From: Kalaharituber pfeilii
Lineage: Eukaryota > Ascomycota > Pezizomycetes > Pezizales > Pezizaceae
Direction: 5' to 3'
DNA: 64,000 nt
Assembly: GCA_015179045.1 (NCBI GenBank)
Contig: WHUZ01000116.1
Span: 62,001 to 126,000, forward strand
Below the pieces are notes generated by a model that saw only the letters and a list, made by a program, of their open reading frames with translations, did no database searches and was not told the origin of the DNA. A program made the translations under genes and the position numbers. The stretch's first letter is position 1. Each line of letters starts with the position of its first letter. Below, piece by piece: positions 8,563 through 21,010 of this stretch.

Positions 8563-11500
8563 CTAGAAATAGAACTTGATATCTCCGAGCTTCGTGCCTG
8601 TCTCTTCCGAGTTCACAAAACTCCTCCTCGCCCTAATGCCTACGTATTTCCATGGCATATCCACTCCGTAAAAATCTCCTTCACTCAAGAATGCCCCACG
8701 CTCTTTGAGCAGCTGAACGTTGGTAGAATCAAGACCACTGACGTCTTTCAACAAAAGACCTTTAGCGAAAAGTTTATGATATGATGCACCCCGATTACAT
8801 AGGACACCGACTGAAATCGGTTCGCATCCTTCGTTACCCCACTCTATACTTACTTGCCACAACGTGTGTATGCCTCTGATATCAGTTGTGGCAAGGAGCA
8901 CACCCTGCTCTATGGTGGCCCAAGCCGCAATTCGACATCTATAGGGGTGCCTTAAGGAAGCTAATAACACTAATCGTCTTGAAGAATGAGTGGACCAGAG
9001 GCAAACGGTGTCGTCACCCCTGGCTGTTGCAAGTAGCTTGCCATCTAGAAAAAATAGGGCATTTCGGGGCCTGTTATCCGGTGAGAACTTATGCCACTGC
9101 CAATCGAAACCTCGATTCAGTGTACGAGCAGCTGTGAAGTCAGGAACTGACCATATCTTCTCGCCCTCAAATGCAAAAAGATCACCATCTGGGGAGAAAA
9201 TCACGGCCTGGACCTCAGACGTGCTGAATATGTGCTGGAAGCTGAAGTCGTCAATGGACCAGAGGCGAACTCCCTGCCTGCAGTGTGATGCCAGGAACTT
9301 GCCATTGGGAGAGAACTTCACGCTACCTTCGTGTTGTGTAAATGTATGGCAGGGTTTCCATCCATCAACGGACCAGAGGCAAACAGTCCTGTCATCACTG
9401 CATGATGCAAGGAGTTTACCATCGGGGGAGAACTCCAGCTCTCGAACTGCTTTCGAATGTCCCGCGAATGTATGGTAGAGGCTCAATGTTCCGATAGACC
9501 AGAGGAAAATGGTACCGTCCTCGCTACCTGATGCAAGGAGCTTGTCATGGGGCGAGAATTGGACCGAAGTCAGGTGATGTTCTAATCCATGAAAGGTATG
9601 CATATGGTAGAGGCCGAGGCTTCTAACAGAGAAGAGCTGAAAAGTTCCAACACCGTAGCAGTATGATGCAAAGTGCTTGCCATCTGAGGACAGTGTTGCT
9701 TCGCCATCCCAGCCGCGTGTGACATGCTCCTGCTTAGTGACATTGGAAGCCCTAGGTGCGTGAGAGGTGATCGTCAATGTATGAACGGCCTTGCTATTCA
9801 TTTGACTGAGAGAATCGTGATCAAGGAAGTGTATCGCAAGGGGGCTCTCTATTCCTTCAAACATGTTCACTAGCTGGCCATCCGAAATTGAAAACAGAAG
9901 TGTTTTGTTCCTCTCAAACGCTGCTACCAGTATTCGGCTGTCTGGAGAGAAGGTGCAGACCGTTGGATGGTTCGCTAGTTCGAAAGTATGGACATGTCTA
10001 TGATATGTTCTGGACCATACATGTAACTCGGTCGAAACAGCAATCGCAAGGAATTTGTTATCAGGTGAGAAGACTGGCGATAAAAGGTCCCGTCCTTTAG
10101 AAATGTCGGTTACAGTATCAATGTGAATCAATGTTGGCGTTTCGGTAATGGACCATAGTTGCAGTATTACCTTGTCGTCAAGGTTGCAATGTATGAAAGC
10201 CATGTGTTGAAAGTCGGGAGAGAAGGTTATTGCCACGGTCGTATAGGGAATATCAGTCACATACGTGGGTTCTATTGTTGCCGGGCTCAATTGCGGTATG
10301 GATTCTATTGTTGCCGGGATCAATTGCGGTATGGACCAGGTTTGCAGTTTCACTGAGCAACGTCTGAACTCATTTTCTAAGGGCTCCTCTGCTCCCACTA
10401 TCGCCGTCGCAAGTAATTTCCCATCTAATGAGAACCCGACAGCCCCAATTATAGTACCTTCCGGCAGCTCTAACCTACCCGAACAAGGTGTATCATTCAC
10501 AATGCTCAATTCTGGGACTGAAAATAAAACCAGGCCGTCACGCCACCACGTGATTAATAGCGTCATGTCCGGAGAGAATGATACGTGTACGTCGTTTTTG
10601 CCCGCTAAGACGGGTATTTCTGTTTTCCTCAACAATTTCTTGTCTGCAAGAGACCAGAGACTTAATTCTCGTTGGCCATTGCCCACAGCCACGCATAGTC
10701 GACCGTCTGGGGAGAAGCACGCCGCACACACGTTTCCGCCGTGTAGTGTAATAGCAGGCCGCTCGCCAAACCATACACCATCCATTTTGGATCCACTTAA
10801 GTTCGCGCCTCTAAGCCATGCGCCATGGAGCTTCGCATGCTGCAAGTCAGATTTCTGCAACTGTGCTCCATCAAACCAGCCAAAGCTTAAATCAGCTCTC
10901 GGTACTCGTATTCCGCGTAAATCATACCCAGTGAATTTCATTCCACCTTTTACAAGGAGTGTGAGTGCGTTAGCAGAGGCCCGATCTACCCCGGTATCCA
11001 CTTTAGATTTCTCAACATATCGCAATAAATTGTTTTGCAGTTCTAGCTCAAGCGTGGCTTGTTCGACAATAAAGTCAAGAATACCGGAATCCTCTACGAG
11101 GGAGAATTGGTTGAGGAGGGCATCCGCTTCACAGAGTGGCAACAAGCGATCCTCCCAGATCGATTTCGCAATGAGAAAGTCGCGAAGGGACTTGTGCAAG
11201 AACCTGTACGATTGCCCATGGCGTAGGAGTGGTGCGCTAAAACGGAGAAGCTGAATTCCTGTGTCAAAGCCTAGAAAGTTCTGCCATGTAGAATTTGACT
11301 GATTACTGATTGCCTTGCCAGGGCGATAAGTTACTTCAATGGCTTGGTGACGGTATAGCTCCAATGCAAATTCCTGACAATAGTCTTCTGCTTGCTTAAT
11401 AAAATTCTCATGACACAGTTTCTGAAATTCCCGATACTCATCTTCACGCAGTTGTATCATACGGAGCCGTTCTTGAGCTTTGTTCAAACAATGATGAAGG

Positions 11501-13683
11501 AATTGCGTGTACAGGTTAACTCGTTTGATTAGATTTCCGGCATAACCTGCAGCCTCAACTGCCATAATCATTCGAAGCAGAAAAGGATTGCTGATCATGT
11601 CCTGAATTTCAGGTCGCGCCAGGTAATTCTGGTAGTGTTCGACTGATCGGCCTGGTTGTTTCGCCTGAAGAAATTGAGTAATATATAGGTTGATCTTGTC
11701 AATCGAAAAGGGTGCGAGCCAGTATTCCCGCAAGAGTTGTGGCTGGCCTGGAGGGTGAAACCTGCTGTGATAACCGAGGCCTAGATATTCAGATCGACTT
11801 GTAATGATAACCTTAGCTCTCCATAAGGACAGCTGGTTGTCACTATAGACGTTGCATTCGCGCCGTTCAATTTCATCATAGCCATCAAGGATAAAGATAA
11901 ATTGCCGTGTTCGACGAGCCTCTTCAATATTTTGTCTAGTAAAGCCTCTTTGTGAGAAATAGGTAGCAATTAGACCTTGATTGTGGCTATCGGGATTACC
12001 GATTCGGATACTATAGAGGGAAATGAACAATGGTATTGCTACAGCGGTCTTGTCTGATGCCCGTTCATACTGAGACCAAAGTAGACGAGCCAAGTGGTGA
12101 TTAAATGTGGACTTTCCTGATCCAGCTGGGCCTTGAATGAGACAAACCGTTGTTGTTCCTTCCTTTAGGAAGTCCTGAACACGTTGCAGTAAATCAAATC
12201 GGTGGCTTTTGTATGGCTGTTCTGTTGCTTCTGCAGGGACGTAGAGGCCCAGTTGGAATTCCTCCATATACTGATGTGTTGCCAAATAGTCCTTCTTCAG
12301 CTGCAATATATCTTCATCGAGAGACGCCTCCAGTAAGATCTGGCGCTGATGCTTTTCTAAAGGGTAGCAAGTTAATCATTAGCTTTCTGCAACGTTGTGC
12401 GCTTGTATAACTAAGCTAACTGGACTAACCTAATGACTGCATGTACACGGCTTGCTCATCTGAAACCCTCTGTAAAATTGTCTTAAGCTCTTTGGTGACA
12501 CTGAGGTTCTCGCTTGTCACACTTAGAATTTCTACGGTAAGGTCAATCAAGCACATTCATATTTAAGTTATTAATATTTTGTATCCAAACCCACCCTCAA
12601 GCTTAGCTAACGGCGCCATTTCCTTTACAATATCCTTCAAAAGGCCTTCAGCTTGCCTATTATAGACCGAATGCTCTGTCTCAAGTTATTATCCAAGCTT
12701 CAATACAATGATCTCCTCTCACTTACCCATTACTTCGTGCATCATAGCCCTGTCCGCGCATTCACGTGCTGCCTTCTCCTTCTCGGCTAAATCATTAAGT
12801 AGCGGTTTCATTTCACCTAAGAATTGCTTGAACCAATTTCTCAACTGTCCTATAACTGTATGAATATGTTAATGTTACTGCATAATATCGTGGGTTGGAG
12901 ATATTATTTCCTCACCTGACTCCGAGTTCTTGAAATATGCCTGCGCTTTTTGTGTGAATGCCAATACTGCCTTATAGAAATCGGGAAGAGCAGTCTGCAG
13001 AGTGTCTTTAAAAGCCTGTGTCGTGGCTGACGAGTGCAATGTAATCTTCAGCAGATTTGAATACACGTGTGAGTAGAATTCGCACGCTGCAAGCTTTTCA
13101 AGAATCGTCGCTAGTGCGACCTCGAGGCTTTCCATAAATTGGAGGTGATTGAGAGTGACCTCACGGATTGACAATCAGCGTTACGTTGGTTAGTCTGAGA
13201 ACGAGGGCTCACCAATAAAATTCCTCTAATACCAGCCCACACGAGGGCAGTGATCTCAGGACTATGTTGAATGGCGATGTCCACAACACGGGCATACTTT
13301 TCAACACCTTCCAAAATCCCTTGAATACGTTCTGCTACCACAACCTCCTCATTATGTCGATTGGTGTAAGACCATCGCTTACTTTTTGATTTCGCGTGTG
13401 CGTCGCGCAGCGCTTGAATCGCCATCTTTATCTGCTCTCCTGTCGGAATTGGGGGCACTTCCTGCGACAGCGGCAAAGCTGACGCCGTCGCTGGTACAGT
13501 TGCTGAAGAACTTGCGGCGCCGGGATTTCGGGTTGCACCTCTGCGATAGGGAGATCTTGATCTAGGTCTAGGTTGTCGGTCCGGCTCTGGTGGTGACAGG
13601 TTCGACTCTCCTGTTCGGAAAACAGCCCCAATACCACCAAATAGTCGTCCGGCACCCACACTCTTCTTCCCCGCTTTACCCAT
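8563..13683 (-). CDS. NACHT-pentapeptide-WD40 STAND receptor (fungal NLR), six exons
   Basis: Join on the minus strand: 13683-13213, 13159-12916, 12855-12727, 12651-12595, 12531-12430, 12356-8563. All junctions are GT-AG, frame holds throughout, and 1598 residues result. Residues 1-130 are Ser/Pro/Arg-rich; then a helical region with the signature SPEITALVWAGIRGILL, typical of fungal DUF7708-like STAND N-termini; helical linker 160-400; P-loop GPAGSGKS near 410; Walker B FIFILDGYDE near 488; pentapeptide repeats (ADLSF, AQLQK, AKLHG, ANLSG) near 806-866; then about 13 WD40-like blades (FSPDGKLLAS..LWS). It ends in a GLDSTNVQLLKERGA segment, a type also seen in WD40 NLRs of other fungi. Such proteins oligomerise on ligand binding and trigger defence or incompatibility. 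The ATG at 13683 is the first in exon 1. No inactivating mutation seen. Function inferred from domains only. Confidence 0.88.
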
Positions 13684-13812
13684 AATGTCGGCACGGGACT
13701 ATAGAAGTCCGCAATGTCTGAGGTGCAAGACGTTGACGTCAAAAACTAGATTTCTGTGGATATATAGTTATAATTAATGAGTTGCAAAGGTTGCGAGGAA
13801 GAGATGTGTAGC
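13684..13812 (-). promoter_or_regulatory. short promoter region of the NLR gene, bounded by a LINE insertion
   Basis: Only about 130 bp separate the ATG at 13683 from a retroposon and its TSD (13813-13826). The interval is AT-rich near 13750-13790 (ATATATAGTTATAATTAATG in plus orientation) and could hold a TATA-like element. Any more distal promoter has been displaced by about 270 bp. Regulatory effect is inferred. Confidence 0.35.
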
Positions 13813-13826
13813 AGCTGAATGTTAGC

Positions 13827-14080
13827 CGGGATGTGAAGGTGTGGAGAAGAGGGGAGGGGGGAGAGGTGGAGAGATATAGGGGAGCCTCCCTGATGCAGAA
13901 ACCAGAGGAACCGTCCGGAAGTTTCTGGAAGCAGGTTTTTAGAAGCCGGTGGAACGGGGACGTATATATAGAAATTTCTTTGTTAAGCCTGTCTCCGGGC
14001 TTTGAGGGCCTGCCCAGGGACCCTGCCATGGCTTGGCGCTGCGAGCGGGGTTACGTGATGTAAAAAAGAAAAAAAGAAAA
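13827..14080 (+). mobile_element. class-B retroposon (LINE-B 3' derivative), 254 bp
   Basis: Body resembles part of the LINE-B C-terminal region (GATGCAGAAACCAGAGGAAC), followed by the class-B tail CTGTCTCCGGGCTTTGAGGG, CCCTGCCATGGCTTGGCGCT, GCGGGGTTACGTGATG and an interrupted A tail. 14-bp TSD AGCTGAATGTTAGC at 13813-13826 and 14081-14094. Confidence 0.88.
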
Positions 14081-14386
14081 AGCTGAATGTTAGCAAGAAC
14101 AGCAATCTCGGTCGCAGGCTGCGTACTACCAGTACCGTATGGGTAACGATGTGCACACCGGTCCTATCGCTTATGTATTAGTGGCCGAGCACTGTAGAGG
14201 AGGAAAGTGGACTAGAGGGAAGAAGGAGCAAATAGCTGGAATTGATCGAGGTCTATGGATCTGACTTTCTTCAACCTTGTAACGATGATCCTCTTGCCTT
14301 GAGGCCTCCCCCCTCTCCCCCTCATTATATACCCTTTCCTTTCCGGTGCCCCCTTCCCCTTCGAGTAGTCACCTCCCCCTCCGGCC

Positions 14387-14446
14387 CTGCTTTGGCGAAC
14401 AGCCGCATGCGGGGTCATGTGATATAAAAAAAAAAAAAAAAAAAAA
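14387..14446 (+). mobile_element. class-D tail retroposon, 60 bp
   Basis: CTGCTTTGGCGAACAGCCGC, ATGCGGGGTCATGTGATAT and A tail, between 15-bp exact TSDs CCTCCCCCTCCGGCC (14372-14386, 14447-14461). Confidence 0.92.
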
Positions 14447-14461
14447 CCTCCCCCTCCGGCC

Positions 14462-15654
14462 TTCCCTCACCATGTTACGTGAACTGCCAAGATCCCCCAT
14501 GCACCCAGACGGGTTTGCGACAGCACCTATTAGTGACCGACTCCTGGCACTCCTTTCTCATACAACTTCCACATGCAATATCTTCGGCGTCAGGCATGCT
14601 AGCACCATGAGGTAAGTTGCAGAATATATAGCAGGCGAACCTGAGTAGTTGGAGGACATTTGATAGCCACACTATATATACACCTTTAGTAATTCAATCA
14701 TATGCAGAAAAGGTATAGTATTCTGCCTCTCCTTATATAGTAAAGGATAATATGTACTAAAGACTATATGACTATCCTTAACTATAGCTTTTTACACTTT
14801 CAAGTAACTATAGAAGAAAATAGCTAACTTACATAGTAATAAAATAAGACTGCTCTAGATTTTAGTAGCTTGAAAGCAGTTGTTAAAATAGTTAAAAGTA
14901 CTAAAATGTAATAAATCCAAGGTGGGTTAGGGTTAGGATTCGGGGTCTCAGGGGGTCCAGGGTACAGAATCTGGGTACGGGGAGGGTGGCAGGTGTCGGG
15001 ACGATTTCACAGCAGAGGCAGAGGTGGTCAGAGCTATGTGATATGGAGAGGTAGATATATTGAAAAGCTAAATACATAACTTGGGTAGAATACAAGTTAT
15101 TATATGAAAAGGTAAGAGAGAGGGGAGGAAGGGCCTCTTTTATAGAAAGCTCTCGATCACAAATCCAAGCAAACAAACAAACGAACAAACAAACAAATGA
15201 AGTATATGGAAAACTAAGGAAAGGACTGGAAGTACATAAAAGGCCAAGAAAATGACTAGAAGCTCAACGTGCTCTTGCTCAATGTGCCCAATATGTCCTA
15301 CACATCAGCAATAACAATTTATTGCGCCTAGGTGCGCCAGGAGCACTGGGCGTATGAGACTTGTAAATTTGCTAGCAGTGTGGGCATAATCACAGTTACC
15401 TTCAACATCTCAGGCGTCAGCACGCCGACAGAATATAGTGCTTGCACGCTTGCGCGCTTGCACGTATTGTATTTTACAGTTGCTCATGTATCCCAATATG
15501 AAAGTATACAGCAATTTATCAATTTATTGAACAACGACTAAAACTATGTACAAAACTAAACATTTTCTGCTAAATTCCCATGCCCACTACACCCGCCTCC
15601 TAGTCATCAAATTGGCCTGAAGCTGCCGCTCACCGTAGGCTTGCTGTTGAAATC
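14462..15654. other. unassigned spacer with AT-rich stretch and (AAAC)n
   Basis: About 14680-14930 is AT-rich and RIP-like. An (AAAC)n microsatellite with one interruption lies near 15163-15197. No gene or transposon terminus recognised. Confidence 0.5.
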
Positions 15655-15910
15655 CCACCGTTGAGAGGGACCTGCTATACCTGTCAATAGAGCACATTCT
15701 GTAGCATATCGCGCTGCCGAGTGGGACCTGCCATACCTGTCAATAGATGTCATTGGGCGGCACGCGATAAATGATATAAAAAAAAAATAAAAAAAAAAAA
15801 ATAGGCGTCATTCTGTAGCATATCGCGTGCTGTCGAGAGGGCGTGCCATACCTGTTAAAAGAGCTCATTTTGTAATATATCGTGCTGTTGAGAGGGCCTG
15901 CCATATCTGT
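15655..15910. repeat. tandem repeat, about 57-bp unit, four copies
   Basis: Units share GAGAGGG.CCTGCCATACCTGT and ATTCTGTAGCATATCGCG; they start near 15658, 15717, 15827 and 15886. The second unit is split by a retroposon tail at 15755-15800. Function unknown. Confidence 0.75.
15755..15800 (+). mobile_element. extremely short class-A retroposon (46 bp, half poly-A)
   Basis: Only GGGCGGCACGCGATAAATGA plus a few bases and an A/T tail remain, so the 5' half of the hairpin is absent. TSD ATAGRYGTCATT at 15743-15754 and 15801-15812 (two mismatches). It appears truncated at the hairpin loop. Confidence 0.8.
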
Positions 15911-16276
15911 AAATATGTGCTGCAATATTCGCGTCAACAAACACGCTCTCAGCGCGTCGGCACGTTGTGCAGGTGTGGCGGGGAGCTCACACGTGGGGCG
16001 TGCGAGGTTGGTGTGCGGTTTCCAATGAGTGAAATAATTAAGAAAAAGAGAAAAAATAGGTACGAGCGGTGTAATATTAGCGTAGGCGTCGCTGGACTCG
16101 TGAGGGTGGCCTGAGGCGACTACGGATTCGCGAAGGCAGCGAAGCGGACGGCAAAAGGTTACGCGAGAGCGTTAAGTGAAAGTTCAACTTAGAACACCGC
16201 TAGTGTCTTGATTTCTTCTAGCTATCTATTCAGCCTATTTATATAGACCCCCTGGTATCAACATGATATGACAATA
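15906..16276. other. unassigned spacer left of the mariner-like element
   Basis: No recognisable feature; it ends with the TA target dinucleotide at 16275-16276. Confidence 0.45.
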
Positions 16277-19200
16277 TGGTTGGGGACATGTGTACTCGGA
16301 TCAAATTTCGCATCAACTTCAACACTCAAATCACAACTAAAATAAATAGATAAAATTAGTTTCATGCTATACGATGATAAATTAGTGAATGAAAAATAAT
16401 TCTATAGAGCGATATCTATTTAATTAATTTTTTGTACTGGTGATTTGACAGTCAAAGATGAGCAGTTTTATATGGGAATCGGTCAAATTGTCCACCTCTA
16501 GTAACTACTAAATATAGTATAGTATAAACCAACCTAACCAAAAAAGGAAAAACACTAACCTAAAATAGAATAGTATATACATATACTCTATACATATCCC
16601 TTCTACCACTTCGTTTTATCTGGTACTTGTCTATGACCTTTATATATATATGAATGAAACTCCTTCGTACCATAAGTTAATCCTTCACTATATGCATCAA
16701 TAGACCGTAAACAATGATAATAAAAACGATTAATAGATGCAGAAGAAACAGAATGTAATGCCAGAGGAAGAGTATCTCGTAAACCATCAAATGAATAAGA
16801 ACAGTTTTCTCGTAAATAATACTTAACAGAACACCAATAACGCTCAATAAAATTAAGTTCACAATGAAACTTAGGATAAAAAATTACCTGTTGACCAGCA
16901 GCTTCTAATTCTTCTTCTAGTCGGCCTTTTTGCTGTATAAAATCAGGTTGCTGAGAGAGTAAAGTTCGTGCGCAACAGCCTCCGGCAAGAGTTGGTGTAC
17001 AGCCAGTACGGTCATGAGAGGTTGGACATTTCAGAAGAAAAGCAAACCCATCTGACCGATGGCTTTTCCAAAGCCCTCTTTCTTTCAGCACTTGACGAAT
17101 ACCTTTTGGCTTTCCCCGTAGTAATATATTAGGATAGTTCATAGGAAATACCATAGCTTGAGGTATTTGCTTTGCATGAATAAATCCTTCACGCATCAAA
17201 GGTTGTTCTCCACCAGGATTGAGATTCATTCGTGCTGCTACAAGTGCATCTGGAGCAAATGAACAGTGATTTGAAGCATTATCAAATGCAAACAAGGCTT
17301 GACAATTAGGAAATGCATACCGGAAGATAGGTAGTGCTGTTCGAATAGTATGTTCAACCATTTTGTCACCTGTCCAATAATTCTCCTTTCCATATTCCAA
17401 TAATTCAAGTGCTTCACGAACTGGCTTGCCAGTTTCTGATATTGGCCACATAGGATTTCGTAAAAGCTCATCATCTGAAATATGATCAGGAATACGTAGA
17501 ATTCCACCCGGAGTAAGAAAACCAGAGACCATTATGCCTTTACCCTTTCCCTTAGGTCGTAATGGTTGTTTTCCATCTTTCATCCAGATCCTACGCTTGC
17601 CATCATTAGCATTGAATGTAGACTCATCATGCGTAATTAAAACTAATGGTTTTTCTCCATTGAGAACATTAGCTGGTGGCATTTCAAATGATCCATCCTC
17701 TTTAAAAATCACAAAGCGGTGTTGAGCTTTCTTCCATTGGGGTAAAAAAACGGAATTTCGATATGCAATCACATCTTCCCGCTCATGTCCATCGATATAA
17801 ACTGACTTTGTGACAGTATTATATTGAAATCCCATTCTTTTTAGCCATCGCCGTGCAGTTCTAGCTCTTATACGAAGTGTACGGGGAGCTATTGAAGTAT
17901 TTTCCCCTGTATTGCTGTCGTGGTTTTGTAATGTAGCCGCTATAACAGAAACCGCACGCTGTGAATTTAAGTATTCACCAACTGCTTTCGCTAGCCCATA
18001 AGCTGTAATCTCTATTTTAACATTAATCATTTATTTTTCTAACTGCGCATTGATGTATTCTATACTACTTACTTTCACCAGTACCACTTAGCCATTCCCG
18101 TACTGCTAATTGAACCCCCTCATCATTAAACCATGACTTGACTTTACTAAAGCAGCCTCGGTGCCCTTCTGATATAGTTCGATCCTATATATATTAGTAT
18201 AAGAAATTAAGATCCTCATATATGCTTTACCTTTTTCCATTGCAGTTCCCATGTTATAACCTTTCTTGCAAAATATTTCCCTCTATTATAGCACCGTGCA
18301 ACAGCAAAAGCCATCTCTTCTCGTGTCTCACCAGGCTTTCGTAACCGACATGTATACAGAAGAGAAAGCACTGCCCTATGCCGCATTAAATTCTGCCCTT
18401 CAAGCTTTATCTTCTTTGATTGCAGCTTCTTCTCAAGATCCTTAATAGCTTGTGTATCTGAATCTAATTCAGTCTCTGCTTCCCTAGTAGTAGAAGCCTC
18501 AGATGTAATAGACTCGGACTGTGTCTTACTGAAGTAGTATGTAATACTACGAGATCCATTAGCTGCTGCTGCCAATTCTGCTGCTGTTTGTCGTTTTCTT
18601 CGTTGCTGCCTTTCGCTATATTTAGGACCTCGCTGGTACCGGATATTTCTGGATGATTCTCCTCTAGATGACATCAAGAGTTCAAATACATCTTGATTGA
18701 ACTCATCATTCTCTGGCTCATCCTCAGTGAATTCACAATCTTCTTCTGAACTAGAGTCAAACTCTTCCCAATGAACTGCTGTTGGCACCTCCGGCTCTCC
18801 TGGTCTCCATGCATCCTCCTCACTTTCATTATCCAAATGTGCTATTAGTTCCGCTTCCAGCTGTGCTTCAGCTAGCCGCGCTCGTTTTGCCTGTTTTGCC
18901 TGTCGAACTCTCTCCAGATGCAGCGCCCGCTTGCTTTTCCGTCCCATTTTGTGAATCTGTATTAACATTAAGTGAGCCATAGACTAATTAATTAACTCAA
19001 GCATTGGAACGTATTTACCAATTCTAGTCCTTTAATTAATTCTTTGATTCAAGCGACAGGGTGGCTGAACAGGCCGATATGTGCGACCGATGCAACAGGT
19101 ATCAAGTATGCAAGTATAGGGGACAACCAGCGGTGGACAGTGGATTGTTGCTGTAGGGCGGTAGGAAGAAAATCGCATGAAAGAGGGGGGCATCAGTGCA

Positions 19201-19288
19201 TGTAACGACTACATAACTAGTGCTTATAGTGCTTAGTCATCATCGAAGCAAATGTCCGCCCTCCTCCGCATACAGATGTCCCCAACCA
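16277..19288 (-). mobile_element. complete mariner-like DNA transposon, 3.0 kb
   Basis: Terminal inverted repeats begin TGGTTGGGGACATGTGTACT at the left and, in reverse complement, TGGTTGGGGACATCTGTATG at the right. They stay similar for about 25 bp and are flanked by TA on both sides (16275-16276, 19289-19290). A TA duplication and a DDE transposase on the minus strand point to the Tc1/mariner group. Both ends and the transposase are intact, so this copy could be recent and autonomous. Confidence 0.87.
16603..18980 (-). CDS. DDE transposase of the mariner-like element, three exons
   Basis: Join on the minus strand: 18980-18231, 18184-18073, 18011-16603; GT-AG introns of 46 and 61 nt, frame preserved, 756 residues (an alternative start MGRKSKR at 18947 is 11 residues shorter). 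The N-terminal third is basic then acidic and probably binds DNA. The splice-restored motif SWFNDEGVQLAVREWLSGTG is typical of this fungal transposase family. Catalytic residues: HDESTF near residue 416, FDNASNH, and CELNFIERYW (glutamate). The C-terminal YKGHRQVP also fits the family. No stop or frameshift. Usual role: cut-and-paste transposition at TA. Confidence 0.87.
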
Positions 19289-19290
19289 TA

Positions 19291-19997
19291 ACATGATAAG
19301 TATAGATAAGACATGTAGATAAGGAGACATGCATTAGAAACAAGAATACTAACAACCAATGCATGTGCGCATATTAGTACAAGGTTTATAGACTAGGTGC
19401 AGTTATTAGTCTATATGACTTACTGTTGATACACAATTCCTTAGGCGACTGCCATGTCTCGGGCCTCAAGTTTTACCATTCGTAGCCTAGTAGTGATCAG
19501 CTACATGTTCAGTATATGACTTATTGGATACTGGCAGTGCTTCTGGGTCCTTTCCTGTAAGTCTTACCTTAGCCATAACAGTATCCACTTAATCCAAGTC
19601 TCGGCCCATAGGTACTTTTTAAGTGCTTACAAGTAATTAGCATAGCCTTATATAGGATTGTAGAATTAGGCAGTTTGGCATCCAGCTTGACTAGCAGAGT
19701 ATAGTGAGGGTGATAGTTGTAATTGGCAAAGAATAGAGTTACTCTAGTAGTAAATGACAGAGTATTATTGTATATAAACTTAGCCAAGATAATAAGTTTA
19801 TACTAATTGTATTATTAATAGTTATATTATTCTCATAAATATTATTTGTGGATTATACATTTATGAACGTGCTCCAACACATCTCCTACTGCCTCAAGCA
19901 TAACAATCAAATTGATTCTACTGAGTCTTTCACCGCTGGACTTGAGTAGTGCGGCCATGAGACACGTACTTCTGGCTAGAGTTGTTTTGGCACCTGT
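19291..19997. other. unassigned AT-leaning spacer
   Basis: No gene, terminus or RNA recognised. Ends at the TSD of a tail retroposon. Confidence 0.45.
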
Positions 19998-20009
19998 ATT
20001 CGTATCTAT

Positions 20010-20068
20010 TTTTTTTTTTTTTTTTTTTTTCATGTGACCCCGCTTGCAGCTGTCCGCCATGGCAGGGC
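20010..20068 (-). mobile_element. class-D tail retroposon, 59 bp
   Basis: Poly-T, then CATGTGACCCCGCTTGCAGC, TGTCCGCCATGGCAGGGC. TSD ATTCGTATCTAT exact (19998-20009, 20069-20080). Confidence 0.92.
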
Positions 20069-20133
20069 ATTCGTATCTATACTTTTTGGCGCTGGGCTGC
20101 CCAATGTGATAAATCTATTGATCCAATCCATGG

Positions 20134-20192
20134 TGGTACTTACAAATTGCGAACAGCTGCAAGCCGAGTTATGTGAAATAAAAGAAAACAAA
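20134..20192 (+). mobile_element. older class-D tail retroposon
   Basis: TGCGAACAGCTGCAAGCCGA, GTTATGTGAAAT and an interrupted A tail, with short flanking duplication AATCCATGG. More diverged than the copy 60 bp to the left. Confidence 0.65.
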
Positions 20193-20949
20193 AATCCATG
20201 GGGGCGGTGCCGAGCAGGTAGGGGTCGTGGTGTGCTGGCAACGGAGCGGGGAGCTGCAAATTTCCTGCAAGAGTTTACCCCAAGGGGGAAAATTGTTTAC
20301 GACCCATACTCTTCTCCCTTGCATGAAGGTGTGTATTAGCTTCAAGTTCGCAAACACATCCACTCTGTGTACCTCTGTTGAAATTATGCGTACCTACACC
20401 CGAGGTGCTATCCGCCACTGGGTAGCTAAGCGCTAGGTATGAAACAGCTTAAATGTATCATCTCATATGGTTCCTATTGGTACTATCACTGCTCTTATCT
20501 CGACCTAAATATTGTGGCTTTTATAGCTTGAAGGTAGTGAGCGGCACGAGCCGAGCCAGCTCAAGCTTGAGACAGGCAAGATCACGCTAGTGTTTTCTCT
20601 TGACAGCTCGCTAAAATGCTTAGCCAGCGCAGGGTTTCATAAACTGTAAATACCGAACATGGTAATAAATTAGAGACTCGGAGCTCATTCCGACCTGCCA
20701 ACAACTTCTATAAATAGTGGTGGTCATCAATTATCTACGGTAAGGTAAGTAGAACATTCGTACATTTTCCGTGTCTTGGCAACAACGCTCATTGGCTATG
20801 TTCCGCCCTGAAATGTAAGGCAAGGTACGTTATCACCGTACATTTCTGAAAAATCTACGGCACGAAATAGTCCCGTACTTTTTGGAAAACCACATACTTT
20901 ACCGTAGATTTGCCTCAAACCGCCCCCACTCAACGCTACCCTACACCGC

Positions 20950-21010
20950 ACTGCAACTGCACCGCACCGCACCGCACCGCACCGCACCGCACCGCACCGC
21001 ACCGCACCGT
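20950..21010. repeat. (ACCGC)n microsatellite
   Basis: About ten to eleven CACCG/ACCGC units with imperfect flanks, 70 bp before the SANT-like frame. Confidence 0.88.

Noticed and set aside
10265..11254. 329-codon open frame on the plus strand
   Set aside because: It is antisense to the NLR coding exon, has no domain, and its Ser/Pro-rich composition is what the opposite strand of WD40 and NACHT codons would give.
20010..20068. Short tails considered as tRNA-derived SINEs
   Set aside because: No A and B box promoter or cloverleaf is present; several continue into LINE coding sequence, so they are LINE 3' ends.
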